The notes beneath the pieces were generated by a model. That model did not search any database, was not told the DNA's origin, and worked only from the letters and a program-made list of their open reading frames with translations. From Billgrantia lactosivorans (GTDB lineage: Bacteria > Pseudomonadota > Gammaproteobacteria > Pseudomonadales > Halomonadaceae): 62,433 nt of DNA. Position numbers and translations under genes: made by a program. The first letter of the stretch is position 1. Each line of letters begins with the position of its first letter. The stretch covers positions 1 to 62,433 of the forward strand of contig NZ_QHGY01000015.1 of the NCBI RefSeq assembly GCF_003254665.1. The letters run 5' to 3'. Positions 1 through 6,671 of the stretch are shown one piece after another.

Positions 1-556
1 GCTCGTGGATACCCCTGGCGGCAAGTTCCTTGCCGGTTCCCGATTCACCGGTGATGAAGACAGGGGCGTCATTGGCCGCGAGAACCTGAATCTGGTCGAT
101 GATGCGTCGCATGCCTGGCGCGCAACTGACCATGCTCTTGCCAACGACCTGAAGCGTCGTGCGTTCCGTGGCCAAGTCGGCAGCGGCCTGTCGCCTGCAG
201 ACATGCAGCAGCAGGCAGTCAAGCCCGGCAATGTCGTGAGGGGGGTGAATGCTGTGAAACAGCTGTACGAGAGCGTGACGAACGCTGGGATGGAGAGAGC
301 GCTGTGGATCGACCAAGGCTATCCACTCGAAGTCGTTGCCGGAGATCAGGCTTTCGACGGCCGCCAAGGTGGAAGGATCGTCATTCTCGACGTACAGCAG
401 CCCGGCGCCAAAGGCCGTTGTCGGCCTGGCTTGGCATGCCGCCTCTGGATTCTCGTACAGCGTGATGCGATAGCCATGTGCGCTCAGAGCATCCTGCATA
501 TTTCGGGCTCGGGCCGGTACTCGGTCCACCAATATGACGTGGGGGTGCGTCTCCAT
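1..556 (-). CDS. VpsR-like sigma-54 enhancer-binding regulator, C-terminus outside window
   Basis: Partial gene running off the left edge; 185 codons are visible. Residues 1-130 form a degenerate receiver-like/VpsR-type N-terminal domain, followed by the start of a sigma-54 AAA+ domain with Walker A GESGTGKE at residues 170-177. It is a clear paralogue of the regulator at 6672-8045 (shared EW-x-ALV and C-L-L/M-x-H segments, then VFI(T/S)[12 protein letters not shown]). Start ATG at 556 is preceded by GGAAG about 7 nt upstream and by stops in frame. It lies 50 nt downstream of the LuxR-type gene, so the two are probably cotranscribed. The family activates RpoN promoters by ATP hydrolysis; VpsR of Vibrio cholerae responds to c-di-GMP. 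The catalytic GAFTGA loop and Fis helix are beyond the window and cannot be checked. Confidence 0.88.
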   Translation of the reverse strand, partial: METHPHVILVDRVPARARNMQDALSAHGYRITLYENPEAACQARPTTAFGAGLLYVENDDPSTLAAVESLISGNDFEWIALVDPQRSLHPSVRHALVQLFHSIHPPHDIAGLDCLLLHVCRRQAAADLATERTTLQVVGKSMVSCAPGMRRIIDQIQVLAANDAPVFITGESGTGKELAARGIHE

Positions 557-606
557 GACCTGTCTTCCTATCAGTGCGCTCCAGTGAGGTATCGCGCCCG
601 GTCATA

Positions 607-1275
607 TCAGTGTCTCGCTTCTCGCTTGTAGCTGGGGGGGACGCTGAAGAGGTTGCGCCTTGCCCAGTTCATGGCCTGCAGCCGGTTATGTACCTTGATC
701 TTTCTGAAAATGTTATAGAGGTGTGATTTGACCGTGTGCTCGCTGACGAAGAGCTTCTCGGCGATTTCCGAGTTGGTTGCTCCCGTGCCGAGAAGCCCGA
801 TGATTTCCAGTTCACGCTGTGTCAAGCCACAGGCAGGGCGGTAGGAGTTCATCTGCTGGCGACGCAGGAGCTGGATCATGCGCGACATCAAGTTACGCGA
901 CATCCATAGACTGCCGCTGTTGAGTGCCTCGATTCCCTTGCAGATCAGCTCTACGCTGTCGTCGCGGTAAAAGATACCTTGAAGATTGAGCGACGAAAGC
1001 AGCTCCACGGCGTGGTCCTCGCCGCGCACATTGAAGGCAGCCAGGCTGATATTGTCCCTTCCATCCACTGCTGCCTGCCATTTCTGCATACCGGCTTCGC
1101 TCAAGTGATCCAGGTCGAGAATGACAAGGACGTTTCCTTCCGCCACAGGGGGCATTGCCTCTGTATCGGTGGCCGTAACGTCATGCCCCAGCTGTTGCTG
1201 AAGGTGCTCGATGAACAGCTTGGATTGGGGGTTGATATCGGTCACGAGCAGGATAATCGATTGTTGGCTATTCAT
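607..1275 (-). CDS. csgD: CsgD/VpsT-type LuxR-family biofilm regulator
   Basis: 222-aa response-regulator-like protein. Residues 1-120 resemble an atypical receiver domain (VILDLD with Asp54 as the only plausible phospho-site); residues 150-212 are a LuxR/GerE helix-turn-helix (LTQRELEIIGLL ... SEHTVKSHLYNIFRKI) very close to CsgD. Between them residues 124-127 read WMSR, which fits the W[FLM][TS]R signature that binds c-di-GMP in VpsT. The longer open frame begins at 1299, but ATG 1275 has the better context (AGGGTGGGA upstream) and gives the usual family length. It is divergent from the Fap-like operon and upstream of a VpsR-like gene, so it probably controls that operon and itself. The symbol reflects family only; vpsT-like would be equally fair. 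Confidence 0.85.
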   Translation of the reverse strand: MNSQQSIILLVTDINPQSKLFIEHLQQQLGHDVTATDTEAMPPVAEGNVLVILDLDHLSEAGMQKWQAAVDGRDNISLAAFNVRGEDHAVELLSSLNLQGIFYRDDSVELICKGIEALNSGSLWMSRNLMSRMIQLLRRQQMNSYRPACGLTQRELEIIGLLGTGATNSEIAEKLFVSEHTVKSHLYNIFRKIKVHNRLQAMNWARRNLFSVPPSYKREARH

Positions 1276-1447
1276 GTTCCCACCCTTATTCGCAATCACA
1301 AATGTAAAAAAATGTAAGCGCAGCCTGTCTCTGGAGTCTCGGACAAAAACAGCGAATGCGTTAATACGTTTTTTGCATTTAGCTATAATGGCTTATTCCA
1401 TTTTGATTTAACGTCTCATGCGCAAAGCAGAGGGAAACAGGCGGTAT

Positions 1448-1460
1448 TAGCTGACAGCTA
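1448..1460. promoter_or_regulatory. Perfect 13-bp dyad, candidate activator site
   Basis: TAGCTG-A-CAGCTA is an exact inverted repeat about 260 bp upstream of the sigma-54 -24 element. That is a normal distance for an enhancer-binding-protein site. Assignment to the VpsR-like or CsgD-like regulator is only inferred from position. Confidence 0.3.
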
Positions 1461-1699
1461 GTCCTTTCCACTTATTGCTTCGCTTGAAAAATGATTTAAA
1501 TACATGGCGTTACGTAGGATGCCGGGTCATTTGTCATCAAACTGTTAAACCAGGTTTCCATTCGTCATTTTTTTCCTGCCGTACCAAGCCCTTGCCTGCC
1601 AGCAAAGTCCCTCGTCGCACTTTTTTCCGCGAAATTTCCCCCCATGGTTTCTTGTTGGTTACACCTTCTCAATCGAGAGGAATAGAATAAATCATTTTA

Positions 1700-1712
1700 A
1701 ATCAACAAGTTA
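1700..1712 (+). promoter_or_regulatory. IHF-consensus site
   Basis: AATCAACAAGTTA matches WATCAANNNNTTR at every defined position and ends 6 bp before the sigma-54 -24 region. IHF bending commonly assists enhancer-dependent promoters. A match of this length can arise by chance in AT-rich DNA. Confidence 0.45.
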
Positions 1713-1716
1713 TATT

Positions 1717-1733
1717 TTGGCATGGCTCTTGCT
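1717..1733 (+). promoter_or_regulatory. Sigma-54 (RpoN) promoter of the Fap-like operon
   Basis: TTGGCATGGCTCTTGCT differs from the -24/-12 consensus YTGGCACGNNNNTTGCW at one position. GG is at 1719-1720 and GC at 1731-1732 with exactly 10 nt between. The predicted transcription start is near 1743-1744, which puts the first gene's ATG (1767) about 23 nt into the message. Two VpsR-like sigma-54 activators flank the operon. Confidence 0.85.
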
Positions 1734-1766
1734 TGATTACCAGTGAGACACGTTGAGGATGTACCG

Positions 1767-2141
1767 ATGCCGACCCCCATGTCAGCCAGCTGCAACGCCA
1801 GCAAAGAGCAGGGAGAGCACCTGTTGCGGCAGCACCCCATGCTTGCCGCTCTATTCTCCATCACGTTCTGGAGTGTGCCTGTCGCAGCCTTGGGCGAGGG
1901 TGAGGTCTTCCTTGCTGAGGATAGCAGTGCTGCTGCTCGGCAGGAGCTCGATGCATCCCATCTCGATGATATTCGCGGACGTTATGCTCCTGCGCCGGAA
2001 CTTGGGCAGGACAAGCCGTGGGGGGTCGTCCTCTGGGATGAGAGGGGTGGAAGCCCCCAGGGGAGCGATTCCGGTGGCCACCAATCACAAGCAGGAAACA
2101 ATCAGCAGCGCCAATCCATGCGTACCGAGACGATCAGGTGA
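1767..2141 (+). CDS. fapA: Small secreted protein at the fapA position
   Basis: First gene of the operon, 124 aa. A hydrophobic segment at residues 25-42 ending in an AxA-like region suggests a signal peptide with an unusually long polar N-region. Mature part is short, Gly/Gln/Ser-rich and contains LDASHLDDIRGRY at residues 61-73, almost identical to a motif in the FapE-position protein (4561-5370). The open frame begins at 1743, but that codon coincides with the predicted transcription start; ATG 1767 has GAGG 8 nt upstream. Its stop overlaps the ribosome-binding site of the next gene. Assigned to FapA by position and size; sequence similarity to Pseudomonas FapA could not be tested here. 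Confidence 0.55.
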   Translation: MPTPMSASCNASKEQGEHLLRQHPMLAALFSITFWSVPVAALGEGEVFLAEDSSAAARQELDASHLDDIRGRYAPAPELGQDKPWGVVLWDERGGSPQGSDSGGHQSQAGNNQQRQSMRTETIR

Positions 2142-2146
2142 GCCTC

Positions 2147-2830
2147 ATGCCCTATTTCGATACGGCAGCAGTCTGCCATACGAAACATCGCGTCTTCGCA
2201 GCGAAGGCCATCTCGCTGGTCATCAGTGGCCTGGCCCTGATGCCACTGGCCACGCTCCCGGTATCCGCTCAGGAGCGTGAGGTACACCGCCAGGTATTTA
2301 CTACCACCTACAGCGCTTCCAGCTCGATCAGTGGCAATGCGCTGAGCGGCGTTACCGGTGCGGTCAATGTCAATGTCGCTTCTGGTGAACAGAATCTGCA
2401 GAGCAATGCCGGAGCGATCGCCATTGGGTCCAATGCGCTCGCCAACAACATCGTGGTGCAGCAAGTGAAAGGGAACAACAGTCTCGAGCCTGATCGAGCC
2501 AGTGTACGAATCAGGGATAACGCCCTGAGCCAGTCCACCGGCTGGATTTCCGTGAATCAGGCTGCGGGAACACAGAATGTCCAGAGCAACACCATGAGTG
2601 TCGCCCTGGGCGTGCGGGGAAGCTCGCTGACCAGTGAGAATCTCGGTCAGGTGCTTTCCGGTGGCAGCGGGCAGGAGCAGGACTCGGACGACTCCCGCTC
2701 GTCGAGGCGCGACGTCGAGGTCCAATCCTCGGCCTTTCGCGGCACGACAGGCGTCGTTCAGGTCAACCAGTCCGCAGGAAGGGGCAATACGACCAGCAAC
2801 AGTTTTCGCTTCAGGATGGGGCAGAACTGA
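2147..2830 (+). CDS. fapB: FapB-like amyloid subunit with three repeats
   Basis: 227 aa. Signal peptide to about residue 41 (LPVSA-Q). Three imperfect repeats at about residues 61-95, 122-156 and 191-225 follow the pattern [AF]-x(3)-TG-x(3)-VN-x(2)-[AS]-G-x(2)-N-x(2)-[QS]-SN, i.e. the Asn/Gln/Gly-rich type seen in Fap fibrillins rather than the curli repeat S-x5-QxGxN-x5-Q. Linkers are short and the last is acidic/Ser-rich. ATG 2147 is chosen over GTG 2138 because AGGTGA sits 5 nt upstream. In Pseudomonas FapB is the probable nucleator and minor subunit; the shorter repeats and position before the larger repeat protein fit that role. Secreted/extracellular. Confidence 0.75.
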   Translation: MPYFDTAAVCHTKHRVFAAKAISLVISGLALMPLATLPVSAQEREVHRQVFTTTYSASSSISGNALSGVTGAVNVNVASGEQNLQSNAGAIAIGSNALANNIVVQQVKGNNSLEPDRASVRIRDNALSQSTGWISVNQAAGTQNVQSNTMSVALGVRGSSLTSENLGQVLSGGSGQEQDSDDSRSSRRDVEVQSSAFRGTTGVVQVNQSAGRGNTTSNSFRFRMGQN

Positions 2831-2886
2831 GCGGCGTCTTGCCAGTACAACGTAGCTATCCATAGGTTCATTCAGGAGTACTCTCA

Positions 2887-3747
2887 ATGAAGACTTTCCA
2901 GAAAGCTCCCATTGCCATTGCTGTGGCCGCCCTGTTCACTTCTGGCTCCGCTTTCGCTTGGTGGGGAGGAGACGATACGCAGGAAGGCTATGCTGCCAGC
3001 AGCCACATCACTTCGACGGCCACTAACGAGAAGAGTATCTCTGTCGATCACGACGCCACTTTTTCCAGTGACATCGAGGTTGAAGGTGGTCTCTACCTCT
3101 ATGATATCGAGAACTACGCTGGTGCTCTCACCGACAGCAAGCAGATGAACGAAGGCAACTCGGTCAACAACAATCAGACCGAGAACAAGGCCAACGTCAG
3201 CAGCGGTGCCTTCCAGGGAGCCAACGGTAATATTGGTGCCAACGTCGCCGGCGGCGACAACAACCAGCAGGCCAACGATGCGGCCCTGGCGGCTTCAGAC
3301 GCCAACCAGGTCTTCGCCCGTGCGACCAACGCCTCCTTCCAGTCCTCTTCCGCTGGGGATACAGGCAACGCCGGTACCTCCAACTCGGCAGGTGTGAGCA
3401 GCGGTTCGTTCCAGGGTGCGACCGGCAACATTGCGGTCAACGCCGCGGCAGGCAATGGCAATAGCCAGCAGAACGCACTTTCCGCCGCCGTGAGCGAGGG
3501 CGACTCGGCCGAGGCAACGTCGATGGCCGTGCAGCAGTCCTACGGCAACGTGACCGAGAACGACATGGCGGAAGTCACCGTGGCCACGCTGTTCGGCACC
3601 AAGACCGTCGACGGGCCCGCTGTCTCGAACAACGCCCATATCAGCGGCGGATCGTTCCAGGATGCCAGCGGCAACATTTCCGCCAACGCTGCCAGCGGCT
3701 CAGGCAACCAGCAACGCAACAGCCTGGCTGTTTCCGGCACCCAGTAA
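2887..3747 (+). CDS. fapC: FapC-like major amyloid subunit with three repeats
   Basis: 286 aa with a classical signal peptide (cleavage near AFA-W, residue 24). Three repeats at about residues 103-138, 169-204 and 251-286 share [VI]S-x-G-[AS]-FQ-x-A-x-GNI-x(2)-N-x-A-x-G-x(2)-N-x-Q-x-N. They are separated by linkers of about 30 and 46 residues, the hallmark architecture of FapC. Composition is rich in Ala, Asn, Gln, Ser and Gly, with no Cys. The protein ends directly after repeat 3 (VSGTQ). GGAGT precedes ATG 2887. Predicted main fibre subunit, exported through the Fap outer-membrane pore. A stem-loop follows the gene and may raise its mRNA level relative to downstream genes. Confidence 0.8.
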   Translation: MKTFQKAPIAIAVAALFTSGSAFAWWGGDDTQEGYAASSHITSTATNEKSISVDHDATFSSDIEVEGGLYLYDIENYAGALTDSKQMNEGNSVNNNQTENKANVSSGAFQGANGNIGANVAGGDNNQQANDAALAASDANQVFARATNASFQSSSAGDTGNAGTSNSAGVSSGSFQGATGNIAVNAAAGNGNSQQNALSAAVSEGDSAEATSMAVQQSYGNVTENDMAEVTVATLFGTKTVDGPAVSNNAHISGGSFQDASGNISANAASGSGNQQRNSLAVSGTQ

Positions 3748-3777
3748 CCACTGCCGCTTGGCGGTTTGACGAGCCAC

Positions 3778-3806
3778 CCAGCCGGCCCGACAAGCGGGTC
3801 GGCTGG
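3778..3806 (+). terminator. Stem-loop between fapC and fapD
   Basis: An 11-bp stem (CCAGCCGGCCC with GGGTCGGCTGG, one G-U pair) closes a 7-nt loop in the 91-nt gap after fapC. There is no U-tract, so it is more likely an mRNA-protecting or attenuating hairpin than a full terminator; it would favour excess subunit over export components. Confidence 0.5.
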
Positions 3807-3838
3807 CTGCCCAACTCAAGGCATCCGAGAGACAGACG

Positions 3839-4534
3839 ATGCGTCAGCCATTAATTCTACTGGCCATGCTCGGCATGGTGACAGTGACGAGCCAGGTCCA
3901 GGCAGCACCGATCCAGTTCAGCGGTGTGGTGCCGGGTACCGTGGTGACCAAGGGAGTGCAGTCCATACGGGAAAGACGTTTCGAGCATCTAATCGAGCAG
4001 GAAACGGATTTCTCGTGTGGTGCGGCCTCGCTCGCCACCATCCTCAAGTACGCCTATGGCTGGACCGATATCACCGAAGAGACGGTGCTCGCTGGCCTGA
4101 TGGAGGTGGCCGACCGGGAGCGTGTTAGAGAACTGGGATTCTCATTGCTTGACCTGAACAATTACGCGCAGAGCATCGGACTGCGCGGTCGAGGTTACGA
4201 GATCGGACCAGAATCCCTCGAGGAGATATCGATTCCCGTCATCGTCCTGCTCAACCTCGACGGCTATGAACACTTCGTGGTGATGAAAAAGGCGCGTGGC
4301 GATCGTGTCTATATCGGTGACCCGGCTCTTGGCAACAAGGTCATGGATCGAGAGGAGTTTCTCGATTCGTGGAACAACATCATCTTTGCCGTGGTGGGAG
4401 ACGGTTTCGATACCTCGACGGTACTGCTCGACCCGGCTCAGCCACTGACTGCCCGGCGCATGACCGATGTCTTCTCTCCCGTTCCCGAACAGCAACTGCT
4501 GGATTTCGGCTTCAAGCACTCGGAAGTGTTCTGA
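3839..4534 (+). CDS. fapD: FapD-like C39-family cysteine peptidase
   Basis: 231 aa with a signal peptide (to about residue 23). The peptidase core shows Gln54, catalytic Cys60 in DFSCGAASLATILKYAYG, His145 in YEHFVVM and Asp161 in YIGDPALG, so the C39 Cys-His-Asp set is complete. Double-glycine-leader peptidases belong to this family, but here there is no ABC-transporter fusion, as in Pseudomonas FapD. Lies fourth in the operon, after the subunits. Its substrates are not established in the family; the LD-x(3)-L-x-DIRG motif in the first and fifth gene products resembles a C39 leader and is a candidate. Confidence 0.85.
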   Translation: MRQPLILLAMLGMVTVTSQVQAAPIQFSGVVPGTVVTKGVQSIRERRFEHLIEQETDFSCGAASLATILKYAYGWTDITEETVLAGLMEVADRERVRELGFSLLDLNNYAQSIGLRGRGYEIGPESLEEISIPVIVLLNLDGYEHFVVMKKARGDRVYIGDPALGNKVMDREEFLDSWNNIIFAVVGDGFDTSTVLLDPAQPLTARRMTDVFSPVPEQQLLDFGFKHSEVF

Positions 4535-4560
4535 GCCGAACCCATTATGAGGTTGGCACC

Positions 4561-5370
4561 ATGAACAACAGCATGAGCTGCAGTCAAGGGCTTCCCTTCA
4601 GCTACATGGTCCTGGTCATCGCCGGTGTCGCAATCGGCGATGCGGCAGGCGCCGCCGGCATGTCGACCGAGTTCGAGGCCGAGGCGGAGCAGCGCCAGTT
4701 TCGCCAGCTCGACGCCAATGAACTCGCCGACATACGCGGGCGTTACGTACAGGGCAACAGCGTCCTGCTGTTCGGTATGGAGATGTCGACGGTATGGCAA
4801 ACGCCGACGGGAGAGGTCTTCGAGGCCCGTGCCGACCTCCAGGTCGACCTTTCCGGCTCGGATCCAGCAGTCAGCTTTACCCCTCATATCAGCGCCACCA
4901 CTGACGAAGCCTATCAGGAATATGCCGCTGCCAACCGCGATCAGGCAGTGGTTATCGACAGTGGTAGCCGAAATGCCACCGGGGTCGTGCAGGTCGTCCA
5001 GTCGGGAGGCGATTTCAATGTGGCGGGGAATGACTTTCAGCTCGATATCAACCATGGAGGCATGGCCCCGGCGGGCGTCGGTAACGGCGAGAGCGAACTG
5101 ACCAGCGATTCGGGTGCACGGCTGTCCATACAAGGTCAGGCAAGTGGCCTGGGCATGTCCATTGTCATGCCGGGAGAGGGTGAGGTATCGCAGGGTGTCG
5201 ACTCCGGCCGGGGCCTGCACCAATCGGTGAGGCTGACCGGAAGCCATCAGGAAGTACACAACATGGCTCGGATGCAGATCGAGATGGACCGGAACACCGG
5301 TGGCAATAGTCCTACGGGAGAACTGCGGAGAGCCTTGGAGTCGACGCGAAATCTCGAAAGAAGCTTCTGA
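4561..5370 (+). CDS. fapE: Secreted protein at the fapE position
   Basis: 269 aa. Hydrophobic residues 12-33 form a signal peptide. LDANELADIRGRY at residues 50-62 repeats the FapA-position motif. Residues 138-163 (ATGVVQVVQSGG ... NDF) align with the third repeat of the FapB-like protein (TTGVVQVNQSAG ... NSF), so it contains a single relic amyloid-type repeat. The remainder is polar and low-complexity. GAGG precedes ATG 4561; a longer frame from 4369 overlaps fapD and is rejected. Position between the C39 peptidase and the barrel gene matches fapE, whose product is exported with the fibre in Pseudomonas. Confidence 0.62.
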   Translation: MNNSMSCSQGLPFSYMVLVIAGVAIGDAAGAAGMSTEFEAEAEQRQFRQLDANELADIRGRYVQGNSVLLFGMEMSTVWQTPTGEVFEARADLQVDLSGSDPAVSFTPHISATTDEAYQEYAAANRDQAVVIDSGSRNATGVVQVVQSGGDFNVAGNDFQLDINHGGMAPAGVGNGESELTSDSGARLSIQGQASGLGMSIVMPGEGEVSQGVDSGRGLHQSVRLTGSHQEVHNMARMQIEMDRNTGGNSPTGELRRALESTRNLERSF

Positions 5371-5442
5371 TGCTTCAGCCCTGTAACGTTTTATTTCAAT
5401 TTGAATCCTTGTATGGTGGGTCAAGCGCTAGCTTCTGAATGC

Positions 5443-5463
5443 TGGGCGGCTGGAGGCCGCCCA
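5443..5463. terminator. Stem-loop between fapE and fapF
   Basis: TGGGCGGC pairs with GCCGCCCA (8 bp) around a 5-nt loop in the 150-nt gap, followed by a weak T-containing run. May be a partial terminator or processing site. I see no separate promoter for the downstream gene. Confidence 0.35.
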
Positions 5464-5520
5464 TTGCGTTTATTGCCACATGGCTAGCAACTGTTGGACG
5501 GATTCGACAAGGGGTACTCA

Positions 5521-6606
5521 ATGACAATATCACCTGACTGCATCAGGAGCGCCGCTGGGCTGTCGGGCCTGCTGGCCGCCTCCTTTCTGAGCACTGCTGC
5601 CCTTGCCCAGGGCACCCCCGGGCAGGCCGATGGCGAGCCGGTACGTGAAGCCCAGCCGAGCCAGAGCGTACGCGACGTATTGCGTGAAGAACACACGCTT
5701 TTCTCCGATCGCCTGACCATCGAGCCAGGGATATCCTATACCTATTCGGATCGCAGCCAACTGGCACTGAGTGGTTTTCTGGTGCTGGATGCGATATTTC
5801 TCGGCAATATCAGCGTGGACACCGTCGAGAGTCACACCACCACCTTTGACCTCAACCTTCGCTATGGCCTGACCAACCGGCTGGAGTGGGAACTGAACCT
5901 GCCCTATGTCTATCGCTCCAGCACGTATCAGAGCATCGGTGCGGGGGGGGCTACTGATCGCTATGTGGAGGAGGACATTACCGAGGGAGGGGTGGGCGAC
6001 ATACGCAGCTCGCTCTATTACCGCGTCCTTCCCGAGTCATCGACCCGCCCCGATGTGGTGCTGAACTTCGGCGTGCGCGCCCCCACCGGCAAGCACCCTT
6101 ACGGTATCGGGACACGAGAGATAGAGGGCAGTGACGGAAACTTGACCGTACCCGAGGAGTTGCCGACGGGGAACGGGGTCTGGGGGGTGTCGACGGGTGT
6201 ATCCGTGCTCAAGACGCTTGATCCGGCCATCGTATTCGCCAACCTGGGGTATACCTATAACTTCGAGAAAAAGTTTTCCGATATCTCCAGTGATGCAAGT
6301 TCGGATCCGGGCAGGATAGAACTGGGTGATTCTATCCGTTTCGGTTTCGGCACAGCCTTCGCGCTCAATCCGCGTTTCAGTTTGTCACTTTCCTATACCC
6401 ATCAGCACGCCTTCGATTCCAAGCGCACCTTCGAGGGCCAGTCGAAAGAAAATATCACCGGCAGCGGCGCCACTTCAGGAGCCTTCAATCTGGGTGCCAC
6501 CTATGCCATGAGCGATACGACATCGCTCGTCACCAACGTAGGTATCGGGATGACCGACGACGCGCCGGATATCACGTTGACTTTCCGTATGCCCTTCCAG
6601 ATGTGA
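5521..6606 (+). CDS. fapF: FapF-like outer-membrane amyloid secretion pore
   Basis: 361 aa. Signal peptide to about residue 29 (ALA-Q). A short polar linker containing SQSVRDVLREEHTLF precedes a C-terminal beta-barrel rich in alternating aromatic strands (TIEPGISYTYSDRSQLAL, TFDLNLRYGLTNRLEWELNL and so on), ending in a Met/Phe-rich last strand (TLTFRMPFQM). This matches FapF, the pore that exports Fap subunits, and the broader phenol-MetA-degradation-type barrel family. It is shorter than Pseudomonas FapF, mainly in the N-terminal coiled-coil part. ATG 5521 follows AAGGGG with 6-nt spacing; the frame opens earlier at 5494 without support. Last gene of the operon, closed by a hairpin. Confidence 0.82.
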   Translation: MTISPDCIRSAAGLSGLLAASFLSTAALAQGTPGQADGEPVREAQPSQSVRDVLREEHTLFSDRLTIEPGISYTYSDRSQLALSGFLVLDAIFLGNISVDTVESHTTTFDLNLRYGLTNRLEWELNLPYVYRSSTYQSIGAGGATDRYVEEDITEGGVGDIRSSLYYRVLPESSTRPDVVLNFGVRAPTGKHPYGIGTREIEGSDGNLTVPEELPTGNGVWGVSTGVSVLKTLDPAIVFANLGYTYNFEKKFSDISSDASSDPGRIELGDSIRFGFGTAFALNPRFSLSLSYTHQHAFDSKRTFEGQSKENITGSGATSGAFNLGATYAMSDTTSLVTNVGIGMTDDAPDITLTFRMPFQM

Positions 6607-6610
6607 GAGA

Positions 6611-6645
6611 ATGCCCCGAACCCTAGTCTCCAAGGTTCGGGGCAT
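6611..6645. terminator. Terminator hairpin between converging fapF and regulator
   Basis: ATGCCCCGAACC pairs perfectly with GGTTCGGGGCAT (12 bp) around an 11-nt loop. It lies between two convergent stop codons and so can serve both strands, though neither side has a long U-tract. Confidence 0.7.
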
Positions 6646-6671
6646 GAGTGATACAGCTCCACGGGTGCCGA

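Larger units (their letters stand above)
1276..1766. promoter_or_regulatory. Divergent regulatory region between csgD-like gene and Fap-like operon
   Basis: 491-bp AT-rich gap without a credible gene. It holds a sigma-54 promoter at 1717-1733, an IHF-consensus match at 1700-1712, a perfect 13-bp dyad TAGCTG-A-CAGCTA at 1448-1460, a smaller dyad AAACC-A-GGTTT at 1547-1557, and two direct ATGTAA repeats 10 bp apart at 1302-1317. A TATAAT hexamer lies at 1384-1389 but I see no good -35 partner. The layout (promoter, IHF bend, upstream dyads) is what an enhancer-dependent RpoN promoter would need. Confidence 0.6.

Noticed and set aside
5..631. 208-codon plus-strand frame at the left edge
   Set aside because: The minus strand of the same interval encodes the clear VpsR/AAA+ protein with a GESGTGKE Walker A.
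1384..1389. TATAAT as a sigma-70 promoter for the Fap-like operon
   Set aside because: No acceptable -35 at 16-18 nt and it is nearly 380 nt from the first gene, whereas the sigma-54 element fits closely.
1767..6606. Curli (csgBAC/csgDEFG) operon
   Set aside because: The CsgD-like neighbour suggests curli, but the repeats lack the S-x5-QxGxN-x5-Q pattern, and a C39 peptidase and FapF-type barrel replace CsgEFG.
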